A stretch of DNA of 64,000 nucleotides from Cladorrhinum sp. PSN259 (taxonomy: Eukaryota; Ascomycota; Sordariomycetes; Sordariales; Podosporaceae): NCBI GenBank assembly GCA_033725935.1, contig MU867068.1, forward strand, positions 497,681-561,680, given 5' to 3'. Positions within the stretch are counted from its first letter, which is position 1. Each line of letters opens with the position of its first letter. This document shows positions 23,905 to 35,803 of this stretch, piece by piece. The position numbers and the translations under genes are program-made. The notes under the pieces were generated by a model. The model did not search any database and was not told the DNA's origin. It saw only the letters and a program-made list of their open reading frames with translations.

Positions 23905-24878
23905 GGTTTCTGATTGGACTTTTGATGAATTAGATTATGGTCGTTGTTGTTGATATAACGGTTGGTAACGGTGGGTTTAAGAGGGCGAAAATGTTTGGCG
24001 AAAATAACAAGGCTGCTGAAGATGGATGAGGACCGGGTTGACACGGACGCGAGAGCTCTCGAAGCTTTGCCAAATTTCTAACGCGATTCGATTGACGGCT
24101 ACCGAGAAGATAGCTGGTCTGTGCACGCTTACAAGCGATGGATCATGGCTGCGATTCTTGAAAAACGAAGACATGTAACATTTATGCCTATTCTCAAGAA
24201 ACCCTAAGTAAATACGATACTTATATACTTCATAAATGATTAAAGGAAACAAATCACTGGTCAATAAACTAAAAATGCTCTGAGCATATTCCATTTTCCT
24301 CATGTTAAGTTTGGAGTAGCAACCCTAACCCTTCCTTCAAATATCTGACAACGGCACCGGTCGTTGTGGGGTCAATGCGCACCCTCCACATTTCGCAAAG
24401 GGTGTCGACAGGGATCATGATTGCAGCGGCCAAACCGCCAGTGCAACGATGCTCCATCTTTTTACAGTTTCCACCGCGCATGTCCCACAACGAACCCCCC
24501 TGAACTGCTCGCATCCGCTCCCGACGACCTCGATTATTGTTGCTAGAATTACACTTCAAATCGCGTCTCTTGTACCGATACCAGCAAGTCCCGCCAGCAA
24601 TAATCGAAGCTCCTTGTCTTTGCCAACTTGCCTCAGCGCTCGGGCGTGAGATGCAGCTCGCCCACTCAGGCTGACCGTGCAACGATACGCGCTCGATCGG
24701 CACCGAGGTTCCCCAGCTGTTGCTGTTGATGCTGCTGCTATCACTCCCTGATCCCGCCACTTCCGATTCTCCGATTTGAGGCGCCGACAGTCACGACGGG
24801 ATACCTGGCGGAGGATTTTGGTCGGATTAGACAAATAGTCACCAGTTTGTAAATTGGGCAGACGTCAACACCCACAAG
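23905..24878. other. Divergent promoter region rvb1 / AP-2 alpha
   Basis: Nearly 1 kb between divergent starts. Minus-strand open frames at 24305-24760 and 24556-24834 have mixed composition and match no family I know. They overlap each other in different frames and lie where two promoters must be, so I do not call them genes. Confidence 0.5.
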
Positions 24879-27800
24879 ATGGCGTCTTCAGGTCCCACCG
24901 GCTTTCTGGGCCGGTCCAGCAGCAGCAACTCAAACATGCGAGGATTGGTCCAATTCATTGCAGACCTACGAAATGCGCGCGCCCGGGAATTGGAAGAAAA
25001 GCGAATTAATAAGGAATTGGCCAACATCCGGCAAAAGTTCAAAGGTTCGCGCCATCCGATACCTAGGGAAAAAAAAAAAGGTCGTGTGTGTGGGCTGAAG
25101 CTGATATATGTTTGCAGATGGCAACCTGAACGGCTACCACAAAAAGAAATATGTCTGCAAGGTAGGTTTGGTTAATTTCAGGGACACATAATGAGGAATC
25201 ATGCTGACCTTCTCGGACAGCTTCTTTACATATATATACTTGGATGGAACGTCGACTTCGGCCACCTGGAGGCCGTGAACCTGATTTCGGCCACTAAATA
25301 CTCAGAGAAACAAATCGGATATCTTGCCATGACCCTCTTCTTACACGAGCAACACGAGCTTTTACATCTAGTAGTCAACAGTATTCGAAAGGACCTGATG
25401 GATCACAACGAGCTGTTCAACTGTTTGGCGCTTCACGCAATTGCAAACGTTGGCAGCAGAGAGATGGGTGAAGCACTTAGCGGGGAGGTTCACAGATTAT
25501 TAATCTCGCCGTATGTATTTCATAATTTTTCTTTTTGTATGAGTGCCCAGGAGCCATGCTGACGTGTACGCAGGACCTCGAAAGCTTTTGTCAAGAAGAA
25601 GGCAGCATTGACACTACTACGCCTGTACCGAAAACATCCAGGAATTGTCCAACCGCAGTGGGCAGAGCGGATAATATCCCTCATGGATGATGTGGATATG
25701 GGTGTAGCCTTGTCGGTGACGTCCCTTGTTATGGCGCTCGCACAAGACGACCTCGAACAGTACAAGGGGGCCTACGCCAAGGCTGCTGGTCGTTTGAAAC
25801 GGATCGTAATTGATGGGGAATACGCTGCCGATTACTTGTACTACAAGGTTCCTTGCCCATGGATCCAGGTCAAGCTTTTGAGGTTACTTCAGTACTTCCC
25901 ACCATCAGAGGATAGCCACGTACGGGAGATGATACGGCAGTCGCTACAAAAAATGCTGGACCTAGCCTTGGAAACAAACAAAAACGTGCAGCAAAACAAT
26001 GCCCAAAACGCCGTTCTGTTCGAGGCCATCAATCTGATTATCCATTTGGACACGGAGCATGCGTTGATGAAACAGATCTCGCAAAGACTCGGCCGCTTCA
26101 TTCAGTCAAGGGAAACTAATGTCCGCTATCTGGGTCTAGAAGCCATGACACATCTGGCTGCTCGGGCTGATACCCTTGGGCCTATTAAACAACACCAAGA
26201 CGTGATCTTGGGGTCACTCAAGGACAGGGATATCAGTGTTCGGAGGAAGGGTCTCGATCTGCTCTACAGCATGTGCGACCACACAAATGCTCGACCAATC
26301 GTTGGCGAGCTGCTTCACTACCTCCAGAATGCCGATTTCGCTATCCGAGAAGAGATGGTACTCAAGATCGCCATCTTGACCGAAAAGTATGCCACGGACG
26401 TTCAATGGTATGTCGATATATCATTGCGTCTCATCGCAATGGCAGGAGACCACGTCAGTGATGAGGTCTGGCAAAGAGTGATCCAGATCATCACCAACAA
26501 TGAGGAGCTGCAGGTTTATGCTGCTCAAAATATTCTCCAATACTGCAAGCAAGACCACTGTCACGAAACGCTGGTCAAGATTGGGGCCTACATCCTAGGA
26601 GAATTTGGGCATTTGATTGCCGAGGAGAAGGGCTGCAGTCCCATTGAACAATTCCTTGCACTCCAGGGTAAACTTCCCGCTTGCTCATCCACGTCTCGCG
26701 CCATGATTCTTTCTTGCTTCGTCAAATTCGTCAATCTCTTTCCAGAAATCAAGCCACAGCTTGTCAATGTCTTTAATGTTTATAGCCACACCCTCGACTC
26801 GGAGCTCCAGCAAAGAGCTTGCGAGTATCTCACCTTGGCAAGCATGCCAACCGACGATCTCCTCCGGACGGTTTGCGACGAGATGCCTCCATTTCCAGAG
26901 CGCGAATCGGCACTCCTCTCGAGGTTACACCGAAAGCATGCCAATACCAGCGACAAGCGGACATGGATCGTCGGCGGGAAAGATGCGAACGCCGACGCCG
27001 CCGAGCTTACCTTGGCCAAGCACGGATCTCTTAGAAGGACGTTCAGTACTAACGGTCATGCCAGCGGTGGTGCCAACGGTAACTCGGCAGCAAATGACCT
27101 CATGGGTCTCGACATGAACAATGTTGGACCAGCAGAGGCCAAGGCACTCAAGGTTCCCAATCTCGCCAGTGCGGCTCATCTGTCTCCTGGCTGGGAGAAA
27201 GGATTCAACCGACTGCTCGTCAGGCCTGACGGCGTACTTTATGAAGATGGCCAGCTCCAGGTGGGCGTGCGATCCGAGTACCGTGGTCAGATGGCTTGTC
27301 TGATTCTTTACTTCACCAACAAAACACCCGCACTCATCAGCTCGTTTACGACCACGCTTGATCTTGATCAGGCTGAAAAGGCAAATTTGAGTTGGGACGT
27401 CAAGGGCCTGCCGGACACCACCGTCAATCAGGGATCTCAAGGACAACAGGTTATTATGTTCGAGGCCAAAAAGGTGTTTGAACGCAGCCCAACGATTCGC
27501 ATCAGCTACCTCGCTGGTGCGCTGCAGGCGCTTACGCTCAAGCTTCCGGTCACGATACACAAGTTTATGGACCCTGCTGAGCTGTCTGCTGAAGATTTCT
27601 TCAAGCGGTGGAAGCAGATTGGCGGTGCGCCTAGGGAAGCTCAGCAAGTATTTGGGCTGGCCCCTGGAGCCAAGGACCAACAGCGCGAATTGAACGATGG
27701 ATTTATTCGGGATTTGATCTCAGGCTTCCGCTGGGGCGTTCTGAACAATGTTGACCCAAATGCCAAGAATTTCGTGGGCGCTAGTGTGGTTCACACTAGT

Positions 27801-28072
27801 GAGGGCGGAAAGATTGGCTGTTTGTTGAGATTGGAGCCTAATTACACTACTCAGGTATGTTTCTTTACCTTTTACTCACTAATTGGTGCTAATGAAATAA
27901 TAAACAGATGATACGGTTGACAATCAGAGCAACGGACGATGGTGTTCCTCCAGTTCTGTTGAAGTTGATGGTAGACCGGTTGAGCCAGGGTGTGTCTAAT
28001 TCACCAGAGAGGTTTGAGAGGCCGACTGTGAGCGACATCTCGGATTCGTTTAGGAATATAATGGTTAGGTGA
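24879..28072 (+). CDS. AP-2 complex subunit alpha (alpha-adaptin)
   Basis: Large subunit of the AP-2 clathrin adaptor, acting in endocytosis at the plasma membrane. Exons 24879-25044, 25118-25161, 25221-25510, 25574-27854 and 27908-28072 give 981 residues. The N-terminal trunk contains MRGLVQFIADLRNARARELEEKRINKE, the hallmark start of alpha-adaptins, and GYHKKKYVCKLLYIYILG assembled over a 44-nt microexon, followed by HEAT-like helices to about residue 600. The hinge is short. The C-terminal ear holds the sandwich and platform subdomains (ALTLKLPVTIHKFMDP and FFKRWKQIGG). All donors are GT. The 5' half is intron-rich while one exon covers most of the trunk and ear. In filamentous fungi AP-2 supports polar growth, sometimes without clathrin; which applies here cannot be told. 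Confidence 0.97.
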
Positions 28073-28768
28073 GAGGGGATTGAATAGATGCGACTGCTAC
28101 TTCTACTGCTAGGAAAGGGATATATAATTGGATGATGCAAGTCGTGAAAGGGCGGCGGTGAGGACGGAGGAGGGAAAATGGGATGGATGGATGGTGGAAA
28201 TGGGGATCTTGAATTTTCTTTTTTTCCCATTACTACGCATTATACAAGAAGCATGCAGAAGCACACACACATACATACCCATTTCTGTTTGTTTTTCTTG
28301 CTTCTTATTCACTTTTATTGCTTTTCAAGATAGTTAGCTATTGGTTCAAAAAGGGCCTGCTGGGCGTAACTCATTACCAATTGAAGTAGTTCCATTTTCT
28401 CGGATCATTTGAAGAAGGAAAAGGCCTGTGACTTGGGGACCTTGATAGGCAGCTGCCAAAGAGCAGGGGTTGGAGCCCCGCAATGACGATCGGTTGGCCC
28501 AAGCTTCTATCCTCATGATGGCGGGCACCTGCCTGCAGTAGTACTGTACATAGCTCCCCTGGTGCCCTGGGCTGTCACTTTGCCGACATACACTTCGAGC
28601 ACCACTGGACTCAAACCCAAACTTTGCACCAAAAAAAACACCAATTATTGCCCAGTATCAACAAATACACAGCTGCAAGATCGATTTATACGGCGTCATT
28701 GAAGAACACCAAAGCCATCAAGTACCATTCATCGCTCGGCCTAGCTCGGCAGAACGCACTCACTCACC
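28073..28768. other. Intergenic region AP-2 alpha / ATG18
   Basis: 3' flank of AP-2 alpha, then the promoter and leader of ATG18. Pyrimidine-rich near 28300; no coding frame supported. Confidence 0.5.
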
Positions 28769-30200
28769 ATGTCGGGGCCGGCCCTCAACTTCGTCACATT
28801 CAATCAGGACCACAGCTGTCTGGCTGTTGGCACCTCCAAGGGCTTCCGCATATACCACACCGATCCGTTCAGCAAGATATTCAACAGTGACGAAGGAAAT
28901 GTCTCGGTCATTGAGATGCTGTTCTCGACCTCCCTGGTCGCCCTCATCCTCTCGCCGCGCCATCTGGTGATACAGAACACTAAGGCAAGCCAAACAGACA
29001 CCCCCATCCACCCTTGATCTAACACTCTCTACTCAGCGTGCGTCGGTCATTTGCGAACTCACATTCCCATCCGCCGTGCTTGCCGTCCGCCTGAACAGAA
29101 AACGACTGGTGGTGGTGTTGGAGGAGGAGATATACATTTACGATATTTCCAACATGAGCCTGCTCACGACAATAGCGACATCGCCCAACCCAAACGCTAT
29201 TTGCGCCCTTTCGCCCTCATCAGAAAGATGCTACATTGCATACCCCCGTCCAAATCCCCGCGAAGACCAAGGGGACAGACGGCCAACCCACGCGCCGCCG
29301 CTTTCGACATACGTTCCAACCACCAGTGGCGAGGTCCTTATGTACGACACCGTTCAGCAAAAGGTAATCAATGTTATCGAGGCACACAACTCGCCTCTGC
29401 ATTGCATAGCCATGAACAGCGACGGCACTCTGCTTGCCACGGCATCGGAGAAGGGCACTATTGTTCGGGTTTTTGATGCCTCTTCGGGCCAGAAGCTCTA
29501 TCAATTCCGCCGGGGCACCACTCCTTCGTCTATCCACAGCATGTCTTTCAATCTGAGCTCGACGCTTCTCTGTGTCTCCTCTGTTTCGAATACAGTTCAC
29601 ATTTACAAGCTAGGCTCACACGGCGCTAGTGCAGCCTCGCCGGGTGCTGGCCCTCACTCTCCCACCACCGCATCCGGTTACAGGCCGAGGTCAGGTTCTG
29701 TCCCGCTCGATAGTAGTGAATACGGGTCGAGCGATAACAACGATTATGGCGGCACCGGTAGCGACTTTGAAGCGGAGAACATTAAGAGTGGGAGTGTCCC
29801 TAACAGAAAGGATCCCGCGGTGACTAGACGTCAGAGCGGCGGTGGCTTTGGAGCGATGCTTAGGCGCTCGTCACAGATAGTGGGCCGTAGCGTGGTCGGT
29901 GCCGTCGGGTCTTACATGCCTCAGGCAGTCACCGAGGCTTGGGAGCCTGAGCGAGACTTTGCGAGCATCAAAATTCCCAAGTCAAGCCCTGTCCAGGGCA
30001 ACAAGGCTGCTGGTGGCGGAGCGATCCGAAGCGTCGTTGCTATGAGTAGCAGCTCGCCGCAGGTCATGGTAGTCACGAGCGATGGAATATTTTACGTCTT
30101 TAATATCGACATGCGAAAGGGCGGGGAGGGATATCTGGTGAAGCAGTGCAGTCTGTTGGACGCTGACGATAAGTTCGGTGCCTCCGAGTATAATCCTTAG
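28769..30200 (+). CDS. atg18: Autophagy PROPPIN ATG18
   Basis: WD-repeat beta-propeller that binds PI3P/PI(3,5)P2 on the phagophore and vacuole and recruits Atg2. Exons 28769-28984 and 29037-30200 give 459 residues to the UAG. The protein starts with the family sequence LNFVTFNQDHSCLAVGTSKG. The lipid-binding FRRG motif occurs in KLYQFRRGTTP (blade 5/6), after EAHNSPLHCIAMNSDGTLLATASEKG. A Ser/Gly-rich loop of about 110 residues interrupts a later blade. Close relatives end shortly after an ED/ADDKF-like segment, as here, so the UAG fits the usual ATG18 end. The first intron is GC-AG (AAG/GCAAGC ... CTCAG, 52 nt), supported by the junction INTK-R-type continuity (QNTK-RASVICELTFP). The frame stays open past the UAG (see next entry). 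Confidence 0.95.
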
Positions 30201-30207
30201 AGTAGGA
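30198..30207 (+). promoter_or_regulatory. ATG18 UAG stop in a predicted hairpin loop
   Basis: The mRNA reads UCCU-UAGAGU-AGGA from 30194 to 30207: four base pairs closing a six-base loop whose first three bases are the stop codon. This is the sequence and structural context reported for sexual-stage A-to-I editing in Sordariomycetes; it would change the stop to UGG. The hairpin is small and may be chance. Confidence 0.4.
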
Positions 30208-31034
30208 GTGGTAGCCCAGGAGCCGCCTCATCGGCGCTCGAAAGGAGGAACCTCAACAAGACCCCGGCCAAGCAGACAGGATTAAGCATGATGACGGCTT
30301 TATATGGTGGTGAAGAGGATCAAGAGGGCTATTCGAAGGTGCCAGAGCAATACCCCACAGTTAAGCAACAGGTCAACGTTTTTATTGGATCTGACGAACT
30401 CGCAAATGAGGTACATAATTGCTTGCAAGGCAAATTTTTTTAGGAACGCAGGCCGAGAGTATCCTTCGCATCATGGTCGAGTGGCAATACGGAAGAAGAA
30501 TATGATATTACCGAGTACCCTGAGGAGCTAGGAAACAAAAAGCTGAAAGTGCCTCCTCTTTCGAAGGTGAGGGAAATGCAACAGGAGGATTATCCCGAAC
30601 GCAGAGGCAAGATGAAGTGGTCTGAATACCTGGAAAAGAAAATTGCGGAGATGCCTGACGAGATTGATGAGCATTCTGCCGAGTCGCAGGATGAGCACGA
30701 GTTGGAACATGACAAGGTTTATACTGGCAGTCAATCAAGGATAATGGGTGTCGTTGGGTTGGAAGAGGCAGAGTTATTGGTTAAAGAGGTGGGCGACATG
30801 GCGCTGGGAGCTGCGGAGGGTGCAGGGAAGGGGTGGACTTCCAAGGCTGGGGAAGTGGCTGAGAAGATCAGCAAGGTTATCAAGAATCCTGAGATGGGGT
30901 TGCCAGATTGGATGACGGGGCGGTTGACGGCGAGTGGGGAGACCCCCGAGGAGGCTGCGAGGAAGAGGAGCCAAAATATGAAGAGGAATCCGCGGAGTCC
31001 CTTCTTGGAAGATAGTGATTCGGATGATTTTTAG
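30201..31034 (+). CDS. In-frame downstream coding region, possible ATG18 extension or separate gene
   Basis: Directly after the ATG18 stop, 57 codons stay open in the same frame. A likely 72-nt intron (30372-30443, GTCAAC donor, CTGAC branch, TTTTAG acceptor) preserves that frame into a 197-codon exon ending at UAG 31032-31034. The product of this part is 253 residues: a Ser/Arg/Gly-rich start, then acidic, tryptophan-containing sequence (KMKWSEYLEKKIAEMP), an amphipathic helical stretch and an SDSDDF end. I recognise no family. As a separate gene, the best starts are the paired ATGs at 30288-30293, only about 90 bases from the ATG18 stop, too close for an ordinary promoter. A 42-nt intron bypassing the UAG (donor in GGTGCC, acceptor CCCAG) would also keep frame but lacks a branch site. 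Confidence 0.5.
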
Positions 31035-31662
31035 TTTTTCAGGAGTGGTGGGTGTTGTGTATATGTGAGTGGAGTTTATGGTTGTTTCTTTCTGTATTTG
31101 TTTTAATTCTTGGGATGGTGGGGGATATCCATTCATAGCGTTTGGTGTTGTTGTTGCATGTTTCTTTCCTGTCCTCTGTTTTTGATTCTTTGCTCGTGGA
31201 GTTCTACTCCAGTAATGTGGTCTGGTCTATTGAAAGGGTCTAATTAGGTAACTCAGCGTTTTGGAGGAGGTGTTTGCCCAGGGAATATAGTTATGAATTA
31301 TTTTTTGCTGCTTATTTGAAGAGCGTTTTGATATTCATTTTTCTGCTTCCACTTTCTTCTTGTCCTTTGGGAGTGAAACATTCATGTACGTTATTTATAT
31401 TTATCTATCCACTTACTCCGCGTCTCCAATGCCCTTAGCAATGCTGAATGAAAATGAATATGAAACAGGAAAATGAAGATGAAAATGAAAATGAAACCTC
31501 TCCTCTTCAAAACCCCACGCCAAAAAATTACTCTGTCTAGATCGCTTATCTAACACTTTTTTTCCTATCATGTACAGAAAAAATTCGAGCAACAGCTTTT
31601 TGTGTGTCCTCTATAAAAACACCCTGCTACTCCAAGAATGTGTGAGACATAAACAAACAAAC
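31035..31662. other. Convergent 3' intergenic region
   Basis: 3' flanks of the ATG18 downstream region and of threonine synthase. T-rich and A-rich stretches near 31440-31500 (repeated GAAAATGAA words); no gene seen. Confidence 0.55.
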
Positions 31663-33375
31663 CTAATACCCCGCAGCCTTGAACTCCTCCTCGACCTGCT
31701 CCCTCACCACCTCCCTAACCGCCTTCCAGTCATTATCAACGTCCCTCACCCTCTTCTCGCGCTTATCGAGCCCGACGAATTCCTCGGGCAGAACCTTGGC
31801 CTCAAAGTCAAATCCTTCCTCGTCTTTGAGCGCCTGCTCGACCGCTCCCGCAAATTTAGCCGGGTGAGCAGTCGACAGCGAGATGGTGTGAACGGAAGCA
31901 GAGTACTTCTTGACTGCGCGACGCGCAGCCTCGACTCCCACGGCCGTGTGGGGGTCCAAAACGTACCCTACTTCCCTGTAGAGCGACCTGATGGTGTCCA
32001 GCGTTTGTTGGTCGGACACGCGCTCAGAGTCAAAGTTGCGCCGGGCGGCGTCCAGCACGTCCTTGTAGACGGGCCCGAACCCGCCCTTGGTCTTGAGGTC
32101 AGAAAGCCACGAGGAGACCTCCTGTCCGGCTTGCTTCTTGTTCCACTCGTCGTCCATCCCCGCCGAGGAGGCGAATTCGTACGCGAGGAACCACAAGAGG
32201 CGCTCAAAGTTTGAGGAGACCAAAATGTCCATGGCGGGGGATAAGGTCTCTTTCACGCCGTCCTCGTGCGCTTTGACGCCGTCCTGCTCGAGCCCGCCCT
32301 CGGCTGCTTTCCCGTAGGTGGGTTTCTTCTCGTACCGGCCCGTCTTGAAGAATCGGTCGAGGATGTCGTTCTCGTTTGTCGCGATGACGAGTTTCTCCAC
32401 TGGCAGACCCATGCGGTAGGCGAAGTAGCCGGCTAGGATGTCGCCGAAGTTGCCTGAAGGTACGGAGAAGCGGACCTTGTCGCCCAGCTTGAAGGTTTCG
32501 GGCTGCTGGCGGAGGAGGGTGAAATAGGAGTGGAAGTAGTAGGTGATTTGGGCTAGGATGCGGGCCATGTTGATTGAGTTGACCTTTTAACTCAAAAGAA
32601 TTAGTGGGTAAACAAACAGGGGGGAGTGGTAAAAAAGACTTACAGCTCCAAGTTTGTGGGTAGCGTTGATCTCGGGATCGGCAAACAAGGCCTTGACAAT
32701 GTCCTGGCAGTTGTCAAAGTTGCCGGTCACGGCCAAGTTGTGGACGTTTGAGTCCAATACGGTGGTCATCTGGAGCTCCTGGATAGGGCTGACCCGCCCC
32801 TTGGGATGAAGCATGAAGACGGAGACATCCTTCTTTCCTCGGAGACCATAAATGGCAGCCGATCCGGTGTCACCGCTGGTTGCGCCGACAACGGTAAGGT
32901 GGTACCTGTCGCGACCGGTCTTTCCCTCGTTCCTGCGCACCAAGAAGTACTCGAAGAGGTTTCCTAGGAATTGTAATGCCACGTCCTTGAAGGCGAAGGT
33001 TGGGCCATGGAAGAGCTCGAGAAGGTGAATGTTGCCCTGGAGGTTGATCAAGGGGGTGACTTCTTCGCTGCGGAAAGTGGCATAACTCCTGTTGACGATG
33101 TCCTTGAGGTCTTCGGCAGGGATCTCGGACGGTGAGATGAAGAGGGAGAGGACGTTGTAAGCGAGCTCATTAAAGGGGAGATCCTTCCACGATTGCCAAT
33201 CGGCGGCAACGGGAAGCTCTTCGGGGATGTAGAGGCCACCGTCGTTGGCGAGGCCCTTGAGAACGACGTCCTCGAAGGAGAAGCCGGTGTCCTCACCGCG
33301 CGTGCTCAAATAGCGCTGGGATGCGGTGTGAGTCTGAGGGGCGGCGTCGCCGTTGGTAGCTACGCCGGTGGACAT
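31663..33375 (-). CDS. thr4: Threonine synthase
   Basis: PLP enzyme converting O-phosphohomoserine to threonine, the last step of threonine synthesis. Exons 32644-33375 and 31663-32583 give 550 residues. The fungal-type N-terminus includes RYLSTRG and FEDVVLKGLANDGGLYIPE. The PLP lysine is K130 in HGPTFAFKDVALQFLG, and the phosphate-binding motif TSGDTGSAA follows. SVPSGNFGDILAGYFA and ATNENDILDRF lie in exon 2. The intron (GTAAGT donor, TTAAAAG acceptor) joins THKLGA to VNSINMARI, a conserved segment. A TGACTC element lies 113 bases before the ATG, consistent with cross-pathway (CPC1/Gcn4) control of amino acid genes. Confidence 0.97.
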
Positions 33376-33487
33376 TTTGGCCGGGTTTTGAGTCTGGAAC
33401 TGTATTTGGAGAAGGGGACCCAGAGAATGGAATGGCGGAGGAGGATACGGTACGGTATACTGGAAAGACAAACAAGAAGTGGAAACC

Positions 33488-33493
33488 GAGTCA
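33488..33493 (-). promoter_or_regulatory. TGACTC element, candidate CPC1/Gcn4 site
   Basis: TGACTC core on the strand of threonine synthase, 113 bases before its ATG. This is the core of the Gcn4/CPC1 recognition site TGA(C/G)TCA, here with a final G instead of A. The position and target gene fit general amino acid control, but a six-base match is common by chance. Confidence 0.35.
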
Positions 33494-34988
33494 CAAACCA
33501 AAAAGATCCATCAGGACCCCCGAAACGGGAACGTTAAACGCTACAGATGGATCCCAGAGCGCCGAGCATCGGCTGGAGGGGCAAAAAGCCTCCAGCAAAA
33601 TTTTGCCCCGCGTTGTCACATCCCAGATGGATTCCACGCCGCCGGCGCCGGGCGCCGGATTTGCGGGGTATTTTTGTATTTTAACCTTTGTTTTAGTGAG
33701 ATGGAGAGAGCCACTGACGATGGATCATGGATGGCATGTGGAAACAATCTCATTGTCACCTCTTTTTTTTTTCAACTTTAAGTCTTTTCATCTGAACCTC
33801 TTTTCTCTATTTTCCCCTGATTGACAACACATAAGCGTTGGGTCCCAAATATGCGCAATGGTGCTGCCCGAACATTGGTTACCCAATGACAACATCTAAA
33901 GTCGTGTAAGGTATCGCAGAAATACCAAACTAGAAAATTGTTTGCATTCTGTAAAAAGCGTATCCATAGCTGACATGGTTGCCGAGACGGAACCTCCCCG
34001 GTCCCGTCCAAAACCAGACCAGACCAGACCCCCAAAGACCCGAGCATCAGACAGAGCGACATAAACCCACTTTTCTCCATCTGATCGGTGCACATCGGTC
34101 TGCTAATTCCGTCATTTTGTGACATGAGAGTCAGGGTCAGTTGATCACTGAACACGGCTTCAATGGATGAAGCCACTGGTGATGCCAAGTATTTTGAACA
34201 TCGGCTCCGGAGAGTTGGTTCGGTGGAGACACAGCGCCACGGCGGTTCTGGGTTTGAGGTTATACTGCCTGGCAAGGCCTTCCGAATTCAAACCCGCTTG
34301 CAGAAAGAGGCTGCATATTCCCTCCAGTCACACAGAGAAGTATTCGCGAATGACAATGGAATTGGCCGCACCCCCAACGCTAACGCGTGTCCTTTTGCAT
34401 CAACTCTTTCTCTACCGGTAAGCTACTCGAAGGGGAAAAGGTTGGCCATTGGCGGTTGGACCCTTGCGCGGCTTTTGGAAAGTGGAGACGATGCGGGTGA
34501 GTGGATTTCCCTCATACCTCCATACCCCACTTGTGGCAGGTTTGCTTCCCCGCTCTCCTCTCGTGGTCTGTGGCTCCCGTTCCATGATGCATCCAGATCC
34601 AGGACGGATTCCATTAACAAGAAAGAAAGATGCTGTGAAGCACCAGACAATGGGATATCTCACATGGCATTGTTTTGATGGCGGAATATGGGACTCGTTT
34701 AATTCACGGTCCCCTGTCAGCCATTTCAAAGGGCCAGTCCTGGACGGACCGCGACCCTAAAATGTTCGCGACCATCCCGATCGACAGCATAGATCATCTC
34801 GATCAAACGTCTTGTTGATAACCCCGATAAATGTGCAGATGGGGCATCAATGGGATTCTTCCACCGTAATATCCATTACAAGAGCACAAGTGCGACCACA
34901 GCTTCTGATGTTTCACAACGGAAAAGGTTCCCAACCTTTGCAAATACCAACCACAGAGACACAAGAGACACAGATACACAGATACACA

Positions 34989-35008
34989 GACACACACACA
35001 CACACACC
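34989..35008. repeat. (CA)n dinucleotide microsatellite
   Basis: About ten CA units, preceded by imperfect ACACAGAT/GATACACAGA words from about 34960. Confidence 0.85.
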
Positions 35009-35803
35009 ACACCAAAACCACAACGGCCCCTCCCCCCGTCATTGATTGACTTGCTGTCACCTCGCCCACCTCAACCACAACCGCCCCCCGTGTTCCCGCC
35101 CTTCTTTCCTTGTCGTCCGCCAGGTATCCACTTAACCAGTATCAGTACACTCCATACTACTGCTACTATAAACTTCAACCGTTTTTTTCTGTCTTCCGGG
35201 TTCTTTGTTCCCTCCTGGCTATCGACGTTATCTCCCTATGCCACATGCGTCCGGCATCATTGAAAGGGATCCCTCTTGTTAAACAGAAGAAGGAGCGGCG
35301 AAACTGACGCCATTGCCGTCCCACGGGGTTACCTGGGTTGGCGAGTGTCTTATCTGCCGCGCTGCAGCTGTGACCTGCAACCTGCACATCTGCACACACC
35401 AAGCTTCTAAAGCTCAACATTGGCCCGTCCGATTCATTGGCCAATACCAGTGAGCACGCAAGTTCCCTTTTATAAACAGGGATCTCCGATAAGGCTGCCG
35501 TTTCTGGGCGCACCTACCGTGCCGACTACTTCCTTGTCACATCCCCCCCCACCCCCGTCGCCTGAGCAGAACAACCTCCTCGTTCTCTTTCGCCTTGTCT
35601 CTTTTTCTTTCATCAATCCATTACCTACCTAGCCTTCCTTGGAATAATCAATCAACAAAAGCGGTTTGCTCTTCAACAGATAGAAACCACCTGCGATATC
35701 AATATCTCTCCCTCTCCCTCTCTCTTTTCTAGTCTGTGTCGGACGTTCGTCAATGACAGCCAATCACACCATCTGAGAAATCTCCCACCCGTCATCCCCC
35801 ACC

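Larger units (their letters stand above)
33376..35803. other. Divergent promoter region, threonine synthase / Pps1-like phosphatase
   Basis: About 2.4 kb between two divergent starts. Open frames around 33.8-34.7 kb overlap on both strands and lack family features. A CA repeat lies near 34989-35008 and long pyrimidine tracts precede the phosphatase start, so a long 5' leader is likely. Confidence 0.5.

Noticed and set aside
24305..24834. Minus-strand open frames between rvb1 and AP-2 alpha
   Set aside because: Two overlapping frames in different phases, no known domain, located in a shared promoter. Could be reconsidered if transcripts exist.
31663..31665. UAG stop of threonine synthase as a readthrough candidate
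   Set aside because: The protein already ends at its normal length and the following codons are pyrimidine-rich UTR with no conserved features.
34163..34678. 171-codon plus-strand frame upstream of the phosphatase
   Set aside because: Overlaps several frames on the other strand, no domain or signal peptide, no splice support.
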